Assembly (NCBI RefSeq): GCF_009765735.1
Contig: NZ_LMUW01000074.1
Span: 1-46,560, forward strand
Direction of reading: 5' to 3'
Origin: Xenophilus sp. L33
GTDB taxonomy: Bacteria; Pseudomonadota; Gammaproteobacteria; Burkholderiales; Burkholderiaceae_C
DNA length: 46,560 bases
Both the position numbers and the translations under genes were made by a program. Shown here in pieces: positions 1 through 6,966 of this stretch. Each line of letters begins with the position of its first letter. Within the stretch, counting starts at the first letter, position 1. The notes beneath the pieces were generated by a model that was given only the letters and a program-made list of their open reading frames with translations, made no database searches and was not told where the DNA came from.

Positions 1-2357
1 GCGGCGCCGCCGAGCCGACGGTGCAGGCGACGCTGACCGTGCCGAAGCTGGAGGTGCGGCTGCCGGCCGCCGCCGGCGCCACGGCGACGGCCGGCCCCAT
101 CGTGCTGAGCGGCCTGCGCGCCGAACTGGCGGGCAGCCTGGCGCAGTCCACGCTCTCGCTGAAGGGCGAGGCCACCGAGGGCAGCCGCAAGTTCGTGCTC
201 GACACCAAGGCCAGCGGCGGCCTGGAGCGTGCCGATCAGTGGCATGCCGCGCTGGCCAGCCTGCGGCTGCAGGCGTCCGACAGCACGCTGCCCGACAGCG
301 GCCCCTGGGTGCTCGACCTGAGCCAGGCGGTGCATGCCACGGTGCGCAGCGTGCCGGGCGCGACGCCGCGGCTGGAGGTCGAGGCTTCGGCCGCGTCGGC
401 GACGCTCAAGGGCCCGGCGCCGGGCACGGTGCGCATCGACTGGCAGCCGCTCAAGTTCAGCAGCAGCGGCACCGACACGCGGCGCGCGGTGCGGCTGCAG
501 TCCAAGGGCCGGCTGCAGGGCCTGCCGATGGCCTGGGCCGAGGCGCTCGGCGGCGCCGACACGCTGAATCGCGCCGGCTTCAGCGGCGACCTGCTGTTCG
601 ACGGCGACTGGGACATCGATGCCGGCGACACGCTGCGTGCCCATGCAAGCCTGACCCGGCAGAGCGGCGACCTGCGGGTGCAGGCCGGCGAGGCCGCGCT
701 GGTCACACGCATCACCAGCCATGGCACCGGCGCCGCCAGCGAGATCACGATGAACGCCGCCGGGCCCGGCGCCAGCACGCCGGCGGGCCTGCGCCGGGCC
801 GAGCTGAAGGTCGACGCCGAAGGCAACACGGTGCGCGCCAACCTGGCCTGGGACAGCGAGCGCGCCGGCGAGATCCGGGTCGAGGCCAGCACCCAGGTCC
901 AGCAGCGCGGCGGCGGCTGGCTCTGGCCGGAGGACGCGCCGATCGCCGGGCACGTCACCGCGAAGATGCCGAACCTGGGCGTCTGGTCGATCCTGGCGCC
1001 GCCGGGCTGGCGGGTCGGCGGCACCTTGCAGGCCGACGCCACCCTGTCGGGCAACCGTGCCGAGCCGCGCTGGAACGGCACCCTCGGCGCCGACCAGCTG
1101 GCCGTGCGCGCGCTGGTCGACGGCCTCGACCTGCGCAACGGCCGGTTGCGCGCCACGCTGGAAGGCACCCGGGTCGAGATCAACGAATTCAGCCTCGAAG
1201 GCGGCACCGGCGGGCAGGCGCGCATCCCGGGCCAGGGCGGCAATCTCAGCACCACCGCGAGCGAGGCGGCCAAGGGCGGCGGCACGCTCACCGCGCACGG
1301 CGAGCTGGGCTGGGGGCCGGCACCGGCGCCGGGCAGCAGCGCCAGCGGCATCCGCATGTCGGTCCAGGCGCAGCTGAACGCACTGCGGGTGCTGGTGCGC
1401 TCCGACCGGCAGCTCACCTTGTCGGGCCAGCTGCAGGCCGGGCTCGACAACGGCCAGTTCACGGTGCACGGCAAGCTGGTCACCGACCGGGCCGTGATCA
1501 TCCTGCCCGACGACACCGCACCCAGCCTGGGCAGCGACGTCGTGGTGCGCTCGGCGGCGCTCGACCGCGAGCGGGCCGAGAAGGCCGAGCGCGACGCCCA
1601 GGCCGCGCGCACCGAGCAGGCCCGCGCCCACACCGCCAAGCCGCCGGACATCGCGGTGCAGTTCGACCTCGGCCGCGACTTCGCGGTGCAGGGCCGCGGC
1701 GTCACGACCCGGCTCGAAGGCCAGCTCGACATCCGCAGCACCAGCCTCGAAGGCATGCCGCGGGTCACCGGCGAGGTGCGCACCGTCAGCGGCCAGTACC
1801 GCGCCTACGGCCAGCAGCTGACGATCGAGACCGGCGTCGCCCGCTTCAACGGCCCGGTCGACAACCCGCAGCTCGACATCCTGGCGATCCGGCCCAACAT
1901 CAGCCAGCGCGCCGGCGTGGCGATCACCGGCACCGCCCAGTCGCCCCGCGTGCGCCTCTATTCCGAGCCGCAGCTGTCGGACCAGGAAACGCTGAGCTGG
2001 CTGGTGCTGGGCCGCGCCTCGGCCAGCGGCGGCGGCGAATCGGTGCTGCTGCAGCAGGCCGCGCTGGCGCTGCTCGGCAACCTCGGCCAGGGCGGCACCG
2101 GCGGCGGCCTCGCCAGCCGCTTCGGCCTCGACGAGATCGGCTTCAAGGGCCCCGGCAGCGGCGGCGACGTGCGCGATTCCAGCCTCACCGTCGGCAAGCG
2201 CCTGGCGCAGAACTTCTACATCACCTACGAGCGCAGCCTGGGCAACACGCTGGGCTCGCTCTTCATCTTCTACGACCTGACGCGGCGGTTGACCCTGCGC
2301 GCGCAGGCAGGCCAGACGAGCGCGATCGACCTGATCTACACGGTGCAGTTCGACTGA
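1..2357 (+). CDS. tamB: Translocation and assembly module protein TamB, C-terminal part (5' end outside window)
   Basis: The frame is open from the left edge and stops at TGA 2355-2357, so this is the last ~785 residues of a larger protein. TamB is an inner-membrane-anchored periplasmic protein that works with the outer-membrane protein TamA in outer-membrane protein assembly and lipid transport. The visible part is rich in alternating hydrophobic/polar beta segments. Its last ~280 residues match the conserved TamB C-terminal (DUF490) domain: a run around VTGEVRTVSGQYRAYGQQL, then FNGPVDNPQLDILAIRP, then SDQETLSWLVLGR, and a final strand ending in phenylalanine-aspartate. A charged Ala/Glu/Arg stretch near residues 515-535 of the visible part may be coiled. 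tamA would be expected just upstream, outside the window. A tRNA gene follows after 36 bases. Confidence 0.93.
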   Translation, partial: GAAEPTVQATLTVPKLEVRLPAAAGATATAGPIVLSGLRAELAGSLAQSTLSLKGEATEGSRKFVLDTKASGGLERADQWHAALASLRLQASDSTLPDSGPWVLDLSQAVHATVRSVPGATPRLEVEASAASATLKGPAPGTVRIDWQPLKFSSSGTDTRRAVRLQSKGRLQGLPMAWAEALGGADTLNRAGFSGDLLFDGDWDIDAGDTLRAHASLTRQSGDLRVQAGEAALVTRITSHGTGAASEITMNAAGPGASTPAGLRRAELKVDAEGNTVRANLAWDSERAGEIRVEASTQVQQRGGGWLWPEDAPIAGHVTAKMPNLGVWSILAPPGWRVGGTLQADATLSGNRAEPRWNGTLGADQLAVRALVDGLDLRNGRLRATLEGTRVEINEFSLEGGTGGQARIPGQGGNLSTTASEAAKGGGTLTAHGELGWGPAPAPGSSASGIRMSVQAQLNALRVLVRSDRQLTLSGQLQAGLDNGQFTVHGKLVTDRAVIILPDDTAPSLGSDVVVRSAALDRERAEKAERDAQAARTEQARAHTAKPPDIAVQFDLGRDFAVQGRGVTTRLEGQLDIRSTSLEGMPRVTGEVRTVSGQYRAYGQQLTIETGVARFNGPVDNPQLDILAIRPNISQRAGVAITGTAQSPRVRLYSEPQLSDQETLSWLVLGRASASGGGESVLLQQAALALLGNLGQGGTGGGLASRFGLDEIGFKGPGSGGDVRDSSLTVGKRLAQNFYITYERSLGNTLGSLFIFYDLTRRLTLRAQAGQTSAIDLIYTVQFD

Positions 2358-2393
2358 AGCTCAGGTGGACGAACTGGTAAAGTGCGGGCGCTC

Positions 2394-2468
2394 GTCCTCG
2401 TAGTTCAATGGATAGAACGGGGTCCTCCTAAGACTCAGATACAGGTTCGATTCCTGTCGAGGGCACCA
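2394..2468 (+). tRNA. tRNA-Arg, anticodon CCU
   Basis: A full cloverleaf can be drawn. The acceptor stem GTCCTCG (2394-2400) pairs with CGAGGGC (2458-2464) with one G-U pair, followed by discriminator A and an encoded CCA (2466-2468). The anticodon stem GGGTC/GACTC encloses the loop CTCCTAA, placing CCT at 2427-2429, which reads AGG codons. The T-arm contains the expected GGTTCGATTCC. AGG is rare in this GC-rich genome, so this is a minor arginine tRNA. Confidence 0.96.
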
Positions 2469-2474
2469 GCCGAG

Positions 2475-2507
2475 AGTCCGCAAGGTTCCGCGACCTTCCG
2501 GACTTTT
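2475..2507 (+). terminator. Rho-independent terminator of tRNA-Arg
   Basis: A 12-bp stem with one mismatch (AGTCCGCAAGGT at 2475-2486 against ACCTTCCGGACT at 2493-2504) with a six-base loop is followed directly by TTT at 2505-2507, only six bases after the tRNA CCA end. Confidence 0.75.
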
Positions 2508-2536
2508 CAACTTCCCCGATCGCGCGAACCTTTCCT

Positions 2537-2731
2537 TCAGGCCTTCTTGACAAGATCCTGGAAGATCTGCGCTCCCCACTCCTTCTCCCGCGCATGCACG
2601 AGCAGGCCGCCTTCGGCGATCCTGCCCAGGGCGACCGGCGCAGAGCAGAACTCTGCTGGATGGGATGTGGTGCGAGGCGGAAACTTGAGACGCGGCGATG
2701 GAGCAGCGCCGGCCGCGAAAGAGCCCTCAGA
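2537..2731 (-). pseudogene. Possible 3' remnant of an unrecognised gene
   Basis: On the minus strand one frame is open from an in-frame stop at 2732-2734 to TGA at 2537-2539. It has no ATG and no well-placed alternative start. Its last ~37 codons read like real protein with GC-rich third positions, including the segment GRIAEGGLLVHAREKEWGAQ and ending DLVKKA. The first half has no clear character. I do not recognise the family. It could be the tail of a deleted gene or simply chance in GC-rich DNA. It ends about 30 bases beyond the tRNA terminator on the other strand. Confidence 0.25.
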
Positions 2732-2984
2732 TCAGGTAGTGGATCGCCATCACCAGCCCCGCCGAGAGCACCGCCGCCAGCCCGGCCTTCTTGAGCAGCG
2801 AGATGTTCGCCCGGCGGCCCCAGGGCCCCGACAGGATCTTCGTCATGCGGCCGTATTCGGTGGCGTCTTCCACCCGGCCTTCCAGGATGGCCTGCCGCTC
2901 GAGGACCCTGATCTGCTCCAGGGAAGGTCCGGCACGCTTGGAATGCAGGAAGGCGATCGTGCTGGGAAAGTCGGTATCCGTCAT
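2727..2984 (-). CDS. Small hypothetical protein with a C-terminal membrane anchor (85 aa)
   Basis: The ATG at 2984 opens an 85-residue protein. Residues 1-65 are charged and mainly helical. Residues ~66-84 form one hydrophobic segment (AGLAAVLSAGLVMAIHYLI) that runs to the end, so it is probably a tail-anchored or C-terminally anchored inner-membrane protein with the charged part in the cytoplasm. I recognise no family. It stands alone between the tRNA region and a PLD-like lipoprotein. A perfect 6-bp dyad (GCATGA..TCATGC) lies 76 bases upstream of the start at 3060-3075 and may be part of its control region. A start at 2984 is supported by the lack of another ATG in the frame nearby. Confidence 0.6.
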   Translation of the reverse strand: MTDTDFPSTIAFLHSKRAGPSLEQIRVLERQAILEGRVEDATEYGRMTKILSGPWGRRANISLLKKAGLAAVLSAGLVMAIHYLI

Positions 2985-3059
2985 GGCGATCGATTTTCGC
3001 GGCCGCGACCGGCCTCGCGACTTGCGCTGTTTGACGCAAACCCGAAAAGCGCGAACTTT

Positions 3060-3075
3060 GCATGATTTGTCATGC
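3060..3075. promoter_or_regulatory. Inverted repeat GCATGA-TTTG-TCATGC
   Basis: A perfect 6-bp inverted repeat with a 4-bp spacer lies in the 126-bp gap upstream of the small membrane protein gene (start 2984). No associated regulator is evident. It may be an operator, or a weak hairpin. Confidence 0.3.
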
Positions 3076-3088
3076 TTCCTCGCTTGAA

Positions 3089-3103
3089 GGTGGCGTGGCC
3101 ACC
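3089..3103 (-). terminator. Weak hairpin downstream of the PLD-like gene
   Basis: GGTGGC (3089-3094) and GCCACC (3098-3103) form a 6-bp stem with a 3-base loop, 7 bases past the stop of the PLD-like gene on the minus strand. It is followed by TT only and has no proper T-run, so termination here is uncertain. Confidence 0.3.
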
Positions 3104-3110
3104 ACAGCGC

Positions 3111-3692
3111 TCAGTCCTTGCGTTCGACGCCTTGCGCCCAGCGGCTCTGCCAATGCGCCAGATAGGCCGCGGCGACCTGCGGGTCGTTCCAGACCACCAG
3201 CACGTTCTCGCTGTTCGCGCGCGCCGCCGATTGGCTGTAGTTGAAGGAGCCGGTCTCGGTGGTCCGGCCGTCGACCACGATGTACTTGTCGTGGTGGATC
3301 GCGTAGCTGGAGATGGTGCGGATCGGAATGCCGTCGTCGGCGATCAGCTTCATCGCGATCAGGTTGGAGCGGCCGTGGTTGCCCTTGTCGTCGACCAGCA
3401 CCTGCACGTCGACGCCGCGCTCGTAGGCCTCCTTCAACGCCCGCACCACGGCCGGCGAGGTGAAGGTGTAGCCGGCCAGCCGCAACTGCTGCTGCGCGCT
3501 CGCGATGACTTTGACGACCAGCGCTTCGGCACCGGCCTCGGGCGAGAAGGCGACCTCGATGCGGCGCTCGCTCGGTGCGGACGACCCGGACGGCGCCGCC
3601 TGCATGGGCGCCACGGGTGCCGGCGCGCAGCCGGCGATCAACAGCGCGGCGAGGACGACGGAAAGGCTCTTGGAAATGGGGCTCGGAGACAT
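3111..3692 (-). CDS. Phospholipase D-like (HKD) lipoprotein, Nuc-type endonuclease family
   Basis: The protein has 193 residues from ATG 3692. It starts with a lipoprotein signal peptide (MSPSPISKSLSVVLAALLIAGC) whose lipobox LIAGC places the lipidated cysteine at about residue 22, so it should be a membrane-anchored periplasmic protein. A single HKD motif, H-x-K-x4-D followed by GSFNYS, lies near residues 133-150. One-HKD proteins of this length belong to the Nuc/PLD family, which acts as dimers on nucleic acids or phosphodiesters; the substrate here cannot be told from sequence. The chosen start gives a clean signal peptide, whereas the longer open frame (to 4118) runs through the MFS remnant in another frame. 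The gene's first 55 bases overlap that remnant's run-off end. Confidence 0.85.
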   Translation of the reverse strand: MSPSPISKSLSVVLAALLIAGCAPAPVAPMQAAPSGSSAPSERRIEVAFSPEAGAEALVVKVIASAQQQLRLAGYTFTSPAVVRALKEAYERGVDVQVLVDDKGNHGRSNLIAMKLIADDGIPIRTISSYAIHHDKYIVVDGRTTETGSFNYSQSAARANSENVLVVWNDPQVAAAYLAHWQSRWAQGVERKD

Positions 3693-4078
3693 GCCCCGAT
3701 CATCGCCCGACCGCGCACCCGATTCCGTCGGGCGGTGCCGGTGGCGGTCGGCGCGTACATCGCCGCGCCGAGGCCGGCGAAGACGCGCGACACCAGCGCG
3801 ATCGCGAAGGTCGGCGCCAGCGCGGTCGCCAGGTTGGAGAGCACGAACACCGCCAGCGCCGACAGCATCAGCCGCTTTCGCGGCACGTTGGCCGCCAGGG
3901 TCGCCACGGTCGGCGCCAAGAGCGCATAGGCGATCGCGTAGAGCGTCGTCAGCTGTCCGGCGACGCCGATGTCGACGCCGAAGCCGTGCGCGATCTTCGG
4001 CAGCACGCCGGCCACCACGAAGGTGTCGGTCCCGAGGGCGAACATGCCGAGCGCCAACACCAGAAGTCTCTTGTCCAT
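3638..4078 (-). pseudogene. Truncated MFS (DHA1-type) efflux transporter, N-terminal third only
   Basis: From ATG 4078 the frame encodes an MFS N-terminus with about four membrane helices (roughly residues 7-28, 41-62, 70-90, 95-112) and the motif around FAGLGAAMYAPTATGTA that normally leads into TM4-5 of drug/arabinose-efflux permeases. After about residue 115 (near position 3735) similarity ends. The frame continues as an Arg-rich run-off into the 5' end of the PLD-like gene and stops at 3638. Intact members have ~390-400 residues and 12 helices. I infer a deletion that removed the 3' two thirds. It lies directly downstream of an HxlR regulator on the same strand, the usual regulator/efflux pairing. 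Confidence 0.75.
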
Positions 4079-4154
4079 CGTTCTTCACTCCAATCCTGAT
4101 CGAGGTTGCGGGACGCAACCCCTATCAGTTCCGTGACGAAACTATAACCATATA

Positions 4155-4170
4155 AGTTTTTTCATGCAAC
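4155..4170 (-). promoter_or_regulatory. Candidate HxlR operator upstream of the truncated MFS gene
   Basis: Read on the minus strand this is GTTGCATGAAAAAACT. It matches GTTGCTTGATGAAACT at 4764-4779, upstream of the adjacent HxlR gene, at 13 of 16 positions and in the same orientation. It lies 77-92 bases upstream of the MFS start. Confidence 0.45.
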
Positions 4171-4184
4171 TATGAGAGCTGGAC

Positions 4185-4211
4185 AAAAAAAGGCCGGCTC
4201 CGAGGCCGGCC
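4185..4211 (-). terminator. Rho-independent terminator of the HxlR gene
   Basis: A perfect 7-bp stem, GGCCGGC (4192-4198) with GCCGGCC (4205-4211), has a 6-base loop. On the minus strand it is followed by seven T (A-run 4185-4191). It lies about 25 bases past the HxlR stop and separates HxlR transcription from the MFS remnant. Confidence 0.85.
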
Positions 4212-4236
4212 CGTGTTCGAAGCGACGGTTTCCCGC

Positions 4237-4743
4237 TCAGGCCGTTCCCAGCACCCGCTCGTTGCGCCCGTCGATCACGCCCTGCGTGACCTTCGTCGCG
4301 CCGGGCCCGGGCGCGAAGCGCACGTTGTGGAAGGACAGAGGCTTGCCGCCCTTGGCGCGCACGGTCAGCGTCTCGATCGGCTTGCCGGTGCGGTCCTCGA
4401 CCAGCGCGGTCGGCGGCTTGTCGCCGGGGCAGAGCCAGCGGTCGCCCCATTGCATCAGCGCCACGATGACCGGGTACAGGTCCTCGCCCTTCTCGGTCAG
4501 GCGGTAGCCGTCGGTGTTGGCGCGGTCGGGCAGCGGATAGCGCTCGACGATGCCCAGTTCGGTCAACCGCTCGAGCCGCGCGGTGAGGATGTTGCGCGCG
4601 ATGCCCAGTTCCTTCTGGAACTGGTCGAAGCGGTTCATGCCCTGCGTCATCTCGCGCACGATCAGAAGCGACCACCATTCGCCGACCTCCTCGAGCGAGC
4701 GGGCGATGGAGCAATTCATTCCGGAGAAGCTTTTTCGTTGCAT
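4237..4743 (-). CDS. HxlR-family transcriptional regulator
   Basis: The protein has 168 residues from ATG 4743. The N-terminal ~100 residues form the HxlR winged helix: a cysteine at residue 11 (MNCSIARSLE), then WSLLIVREM, FDQFQKELGIARNILTARLE, and TDGYRLTEKGEDLYPV. HxlR proteins are small cytoplasmic dimers that often sense electrophiles or oxidants through the N-terminal cysteine and control a neighbouring gene, frequently an efflux pump or oxidoreductase. The C-terminal ~60 residues are an extension beyond the minimal domain, which is common. The neighbour on the same strand is a truncated MFS gene, the likely former target. An inverted repeat across the start codon suggests autoregulation. 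Confidence 0.9.
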   Translation of the reverse strand: MQRKSFSGMNCSIARSLEEVGEWWSLLIVREMTQGMNRFDQFQKELGIARNILTARLERLTELGIVERYPLPDRANTDGYRLTEKGEDLYPVIVALMQWGDRWLCPGDKPPTALVEDRTGKPIETLTVRAKGGKPLSFHNVRFAPGPGATKVTQGVIDGRNERVLGTA

Positions 4744-4779
4744 GGTGCAACCCTAGCACAACGAGTTTCATCAAGCAAC
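4737..4779 (-). promoter_or_regulatory. HxlR upstream region: inverted repeat over the start codon and shared 16-bp element
   Basis: GTTGCA-TGG-TGCAAC at 4737-4751 is a perfect 6-bp inverted repeat that contains the start codon of the HxlR gene. Further upstream, at 4764-4779, the minus strand carries GTTGCTTGATGAAACT, the partner of the element before the MFS remnant. Both contain GTTGC. Autorepression is the simplest reading, but it is inference. Confidence 0.4.
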
Positions 4780-4843
4780 CGACGAGTGTTTTGCGCATGA
4801 TTACGATCGCGGTCGTCTTCCACCATTGCAAAGGCCCGAGCCG

Positions 4844-5911
4844 ATGGCCGCGTCGTTCAGGATCAGGACCCTCGCTCTCCGGTTCGCGTTGGGGCTTCCA
4901 TGTCTCTGCGCGGCGCAGCAGCCCGCGTCGCCCCTTCTCCAGAGCCTGGCGGCCGCGCACCACGTCTGCGCGGCCGCGCTGGCTGTCATCCGCCATCAGC
5001 AGTTGCAATCGGTCGAGGTCGCGAGCGGTTGCGATCCGGCGCTGCCGCTCGATGCCGACAGCGTCTTCGAGGCCGCATCGCTGGGCAAGCCCGTCTTCGC
5101 CTATGCGGTGCTGAAGCTGGCCCAGCAAGGCAGGCTCGACCTGGACCGGCCGCTGGTGGAGCATCTGCCGGAGGGCTACCTGCACCGGCAGAACCCGTTC
5201 GACACGCGGCCGACGGCGCGCACCGACGCGGTCACCGATCCGCGGCTCGGCCTCGTCACCGCGCGCATGGTGCTGAACCACACGAGCGGCCTGCCGAACT
5301 GGTCGAACGGGCCGCTGCACTTCGACTTCGATCCGGGCAGCCGTTGGCAATACTCGGGCGAAGGCTACCTGCTGCTGCAGCGGGTCGTCGAGCAGGTGAG
5401 CGGCCAGCCATTGCAGGACTTCATGCGCGCGCAGGTCTTCGAGCCACTGGGAATGCCGCACAGCGCCTATGTCCGCCGCGCCGATGCCGACGGAACCCTG
5501 GTGCCTTCGATCGCCGCCGACGGAACGCCGCGCAAGCTGAAGCCCTTCGCCGTCGCGGTCGCGCCCGCATCGCTCTACACCAGCGCGGCCGACTACGGCC
5601 GCTTCATGGCGGCGCTGCTCGGCGACGCCGCGCTGCTCGAACGCATCACCGCGGCGCCCGTGCCGGTGTCGGAAGCACCGGCGCTGGAATGGGGCTTGGG
5701 CTGGGGCATCGAGAACACGGCGGGCGGCCGCTTCATCTGGCAGTGGGGCCACAACCCGGGCTACCGGTCCTTCGCCATGGCCTCGGCGTCCGGCGGCGAC
5801 GGCTTCGTGCTGCTCACCGACAGCGACGAGGGCCAGTCGTTGGCCGAGCCGATCGCCGCGGCGCTGTTGCCGGGTCCGCATCCGCTCGTCGGCTTCCCGA
5901 TGCTTCGATGA
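4844..5911 (+). CDS. Serine hydrolase of the beta-lactamase/penicillin-binding family (PF00144 type)
   Basis: From ATG 4844 the product has 355 residues with an N-terminal signal peptide (about residues 1-25). A TTG at 4826 would add only six residues. The catalytic SxxK motif is S79-L-G-K82 (FEAASLGKP). The second motif is Tyr in QYSGEGY, as in esterase-like members where YSG replaces class C YxN. Also visible are NHTSGLP, YTSAADYGRFMAALL and the C-terminal WGHNPGYRSF, in which HNPG stands where KTG or HxG would be. Such proteins act in the periplasm as esterases, D-aminopeptidases or carboxypeptidases; true antibiotic hydrolysis is not implied. The gene stands alone, 100 bases from the divergent HxlR gene and 89 bases before the MCE gene. 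Confidence 0.85.
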   Translation: MAASFRIRTLALRFALGLPCLCAAQQPASPLLQSLAAAHHVCAAALAVIRHQQLQSVEVASGCDPALPLDADSVFEAASLGKPVFAYAVLKLAQQGRLDLDRPLVEHLPEGYLHRQNPFDTRPTARTDAVTDPRLGLVTARMVLNHTSGLPNWSNGPLHFDFDPGSRWQYSGEGYLLLQRVVEQVSGQPLQDFMRAQVFEPLGMPHSAYVRRADADGTLVPSIAADGTPRKLKPFAVAVAPASLYTSAADYGRFMAALLGDAALLERITAAPVPVSEAPALEWGLGWGIENTAGGRFIWQWGHNPGYRSFAMASASGGDGFVLLTDSDEGQSLAEPIAAALLPGPHPLVGFPMLR

Positions 5912-6000
5912 CCGTCACGATCCTGTAGGCGAAGACCTCGCGGGAATGTAGGACACTCCGCAGGTTCGTCGCGCTCCCGCGCGGCAGCCGGAGGAAATCG

Positions 6001-6966
6001 ATGTCCGATCCCGAGAGTCGCCGCCGGGCCTCGCCCGCCCTCGCGCTGCTGGTGCTGCTGATCGTCGCGCTGTTGGCGTACATCGGCTGGCAGCAGGACC
6101 TGTTCACGCGGCGGGCGCCGCTCTATGTCGAGGTGCCCGATGCCGCCGGCATGAGCGAAGGCATGCCGGTCACCGTCCACGGCGTCGTCATCGGCAAAGT
6201 CCGGGCGATCGCGCCGTCGACGCCGCCTTCCGGCGACGCGGTGATGCGGATCGAACTCGGCATCGAGCGCGCGGCATTGGCGCAGATCCCCAAGGGCACC
6301 GAGGCCCGCCTGGTGCAGGACGAATCGATCGGCAAGCCGGCGATCGCGCTGGTGCCGCCGCGCGGCCTCCTGAAGCCGGCGAACGGCGCCGTGGCCGCCG
6401 GCGACCTGCTGCCCTTCGAGCGCGACAAGGACCGCAGCCAGGTCGTGCAGGAGATGCAGGCCGCCTTGCTGCCGGTGATCGCCGACGCGCAGAAGCTGAC
6501 CGAGAGCCTGCGCGATCCCGACGGACCGCTGCAGCAGACGCTCAAGGCCAGCCAGGACGTGGCCGCCAGGCTGCCCGCGCTCACCGACAAGGCCGGTGAG
6601 GTGATCGACCAGACCCGCGAGAGCCTGAAGACGCTCGAGAGCGGCGCGGCCACGACCCTGCAGAAGGCCCGCAACACCATCGGCGTGGTCGAGCAGGCGG
6701 CGCCGTCCGTGATCGCCAAGGTGCAGGAAGCCGCCGCCACGTCGCAGAAGGCCAGCGCCGAGGTGCAGTCGATGGCCGTTCAGGCCAACGAGCGGCTGCC
6801 CGCGGTGCTCGACCAGGTGCAGGCCGCGGCGACCCAGACCAACCAGATGGTGAGCAGCGCGCGCCAGACCTGGCCGATCAGCATGCTCACCGGCACGCCC
6901 ACCACGCCGCAGTCGCTGCCGATCGACAGCATCGGCGGACTGCCGCTGCCGGAGGAGAGCAAGTGA
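6001..6966 (+). CDS. MCE-domain (MlaD-like) lipid-transport protein
   Basis: The protein has 321 residues from ATG 6001, preceded by GGAGG at 5990-5994. One N-terminal membrane helix (about residues 13-30) anchors it in the inner membrane. Residues ~38-117 form one MCE domain (YVEVPDAAGMSEGMPVTVHG, VIGKV, ESIGKPAIALVPP). The rest (about 135-285) is long, Gln/Ala/Lys-rich and probably coiled coil, as in single-MCE proteins that form hexameric tubes or needles across the periplasm. MCE systems normally include a permease and an ATPase; neither is next to this gene. The next gene overlaps by four bases (GTGA), so the two are translationally coupled. Confidence 0.88.
   Translation: MSDPESRRRASPALALLVLLIVALLAYIGWQQDLFTRRAPLYVEVPDAAGMSEGMPVTVHGVVIGKVRAIAPSTPPSGDAVMRIELGIERAALAQIPKGTEARLVQDESIGKPAIALVPPRGLLKPANGAVAAGDLLPFERDKDRSQVVQEMQAALLPVIADAQKLTESLRDPDGPLQQTLKASQDVAARLPALTDKAGEVIDQTRESLKTLESGAATTLQKARNTIGVVEQAAPSVIAKVQEAAATSQKASAEVQSMAVQANERLPAVLDQVQAAATQTNQMVSSARQTWPISMLTGTPTTPQSLPIDSIGGLPLPEESK

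Noticed and set aside
2394..2468. tRNA-Arg as an active integration site with an attached element
   Set aside because: No integrase gene and no duplicated tRNA 3' end were seen in the window. Only an eroded region can be suggested.
3111..4118. Longer PLD-like protein reading from 4118
   Set aside because: The extra N-terminal part is Arg/Asp/Gly-rich and antisense-like over the MFS remnant, while ATG 3692 gives a clean lipoprotein signal.
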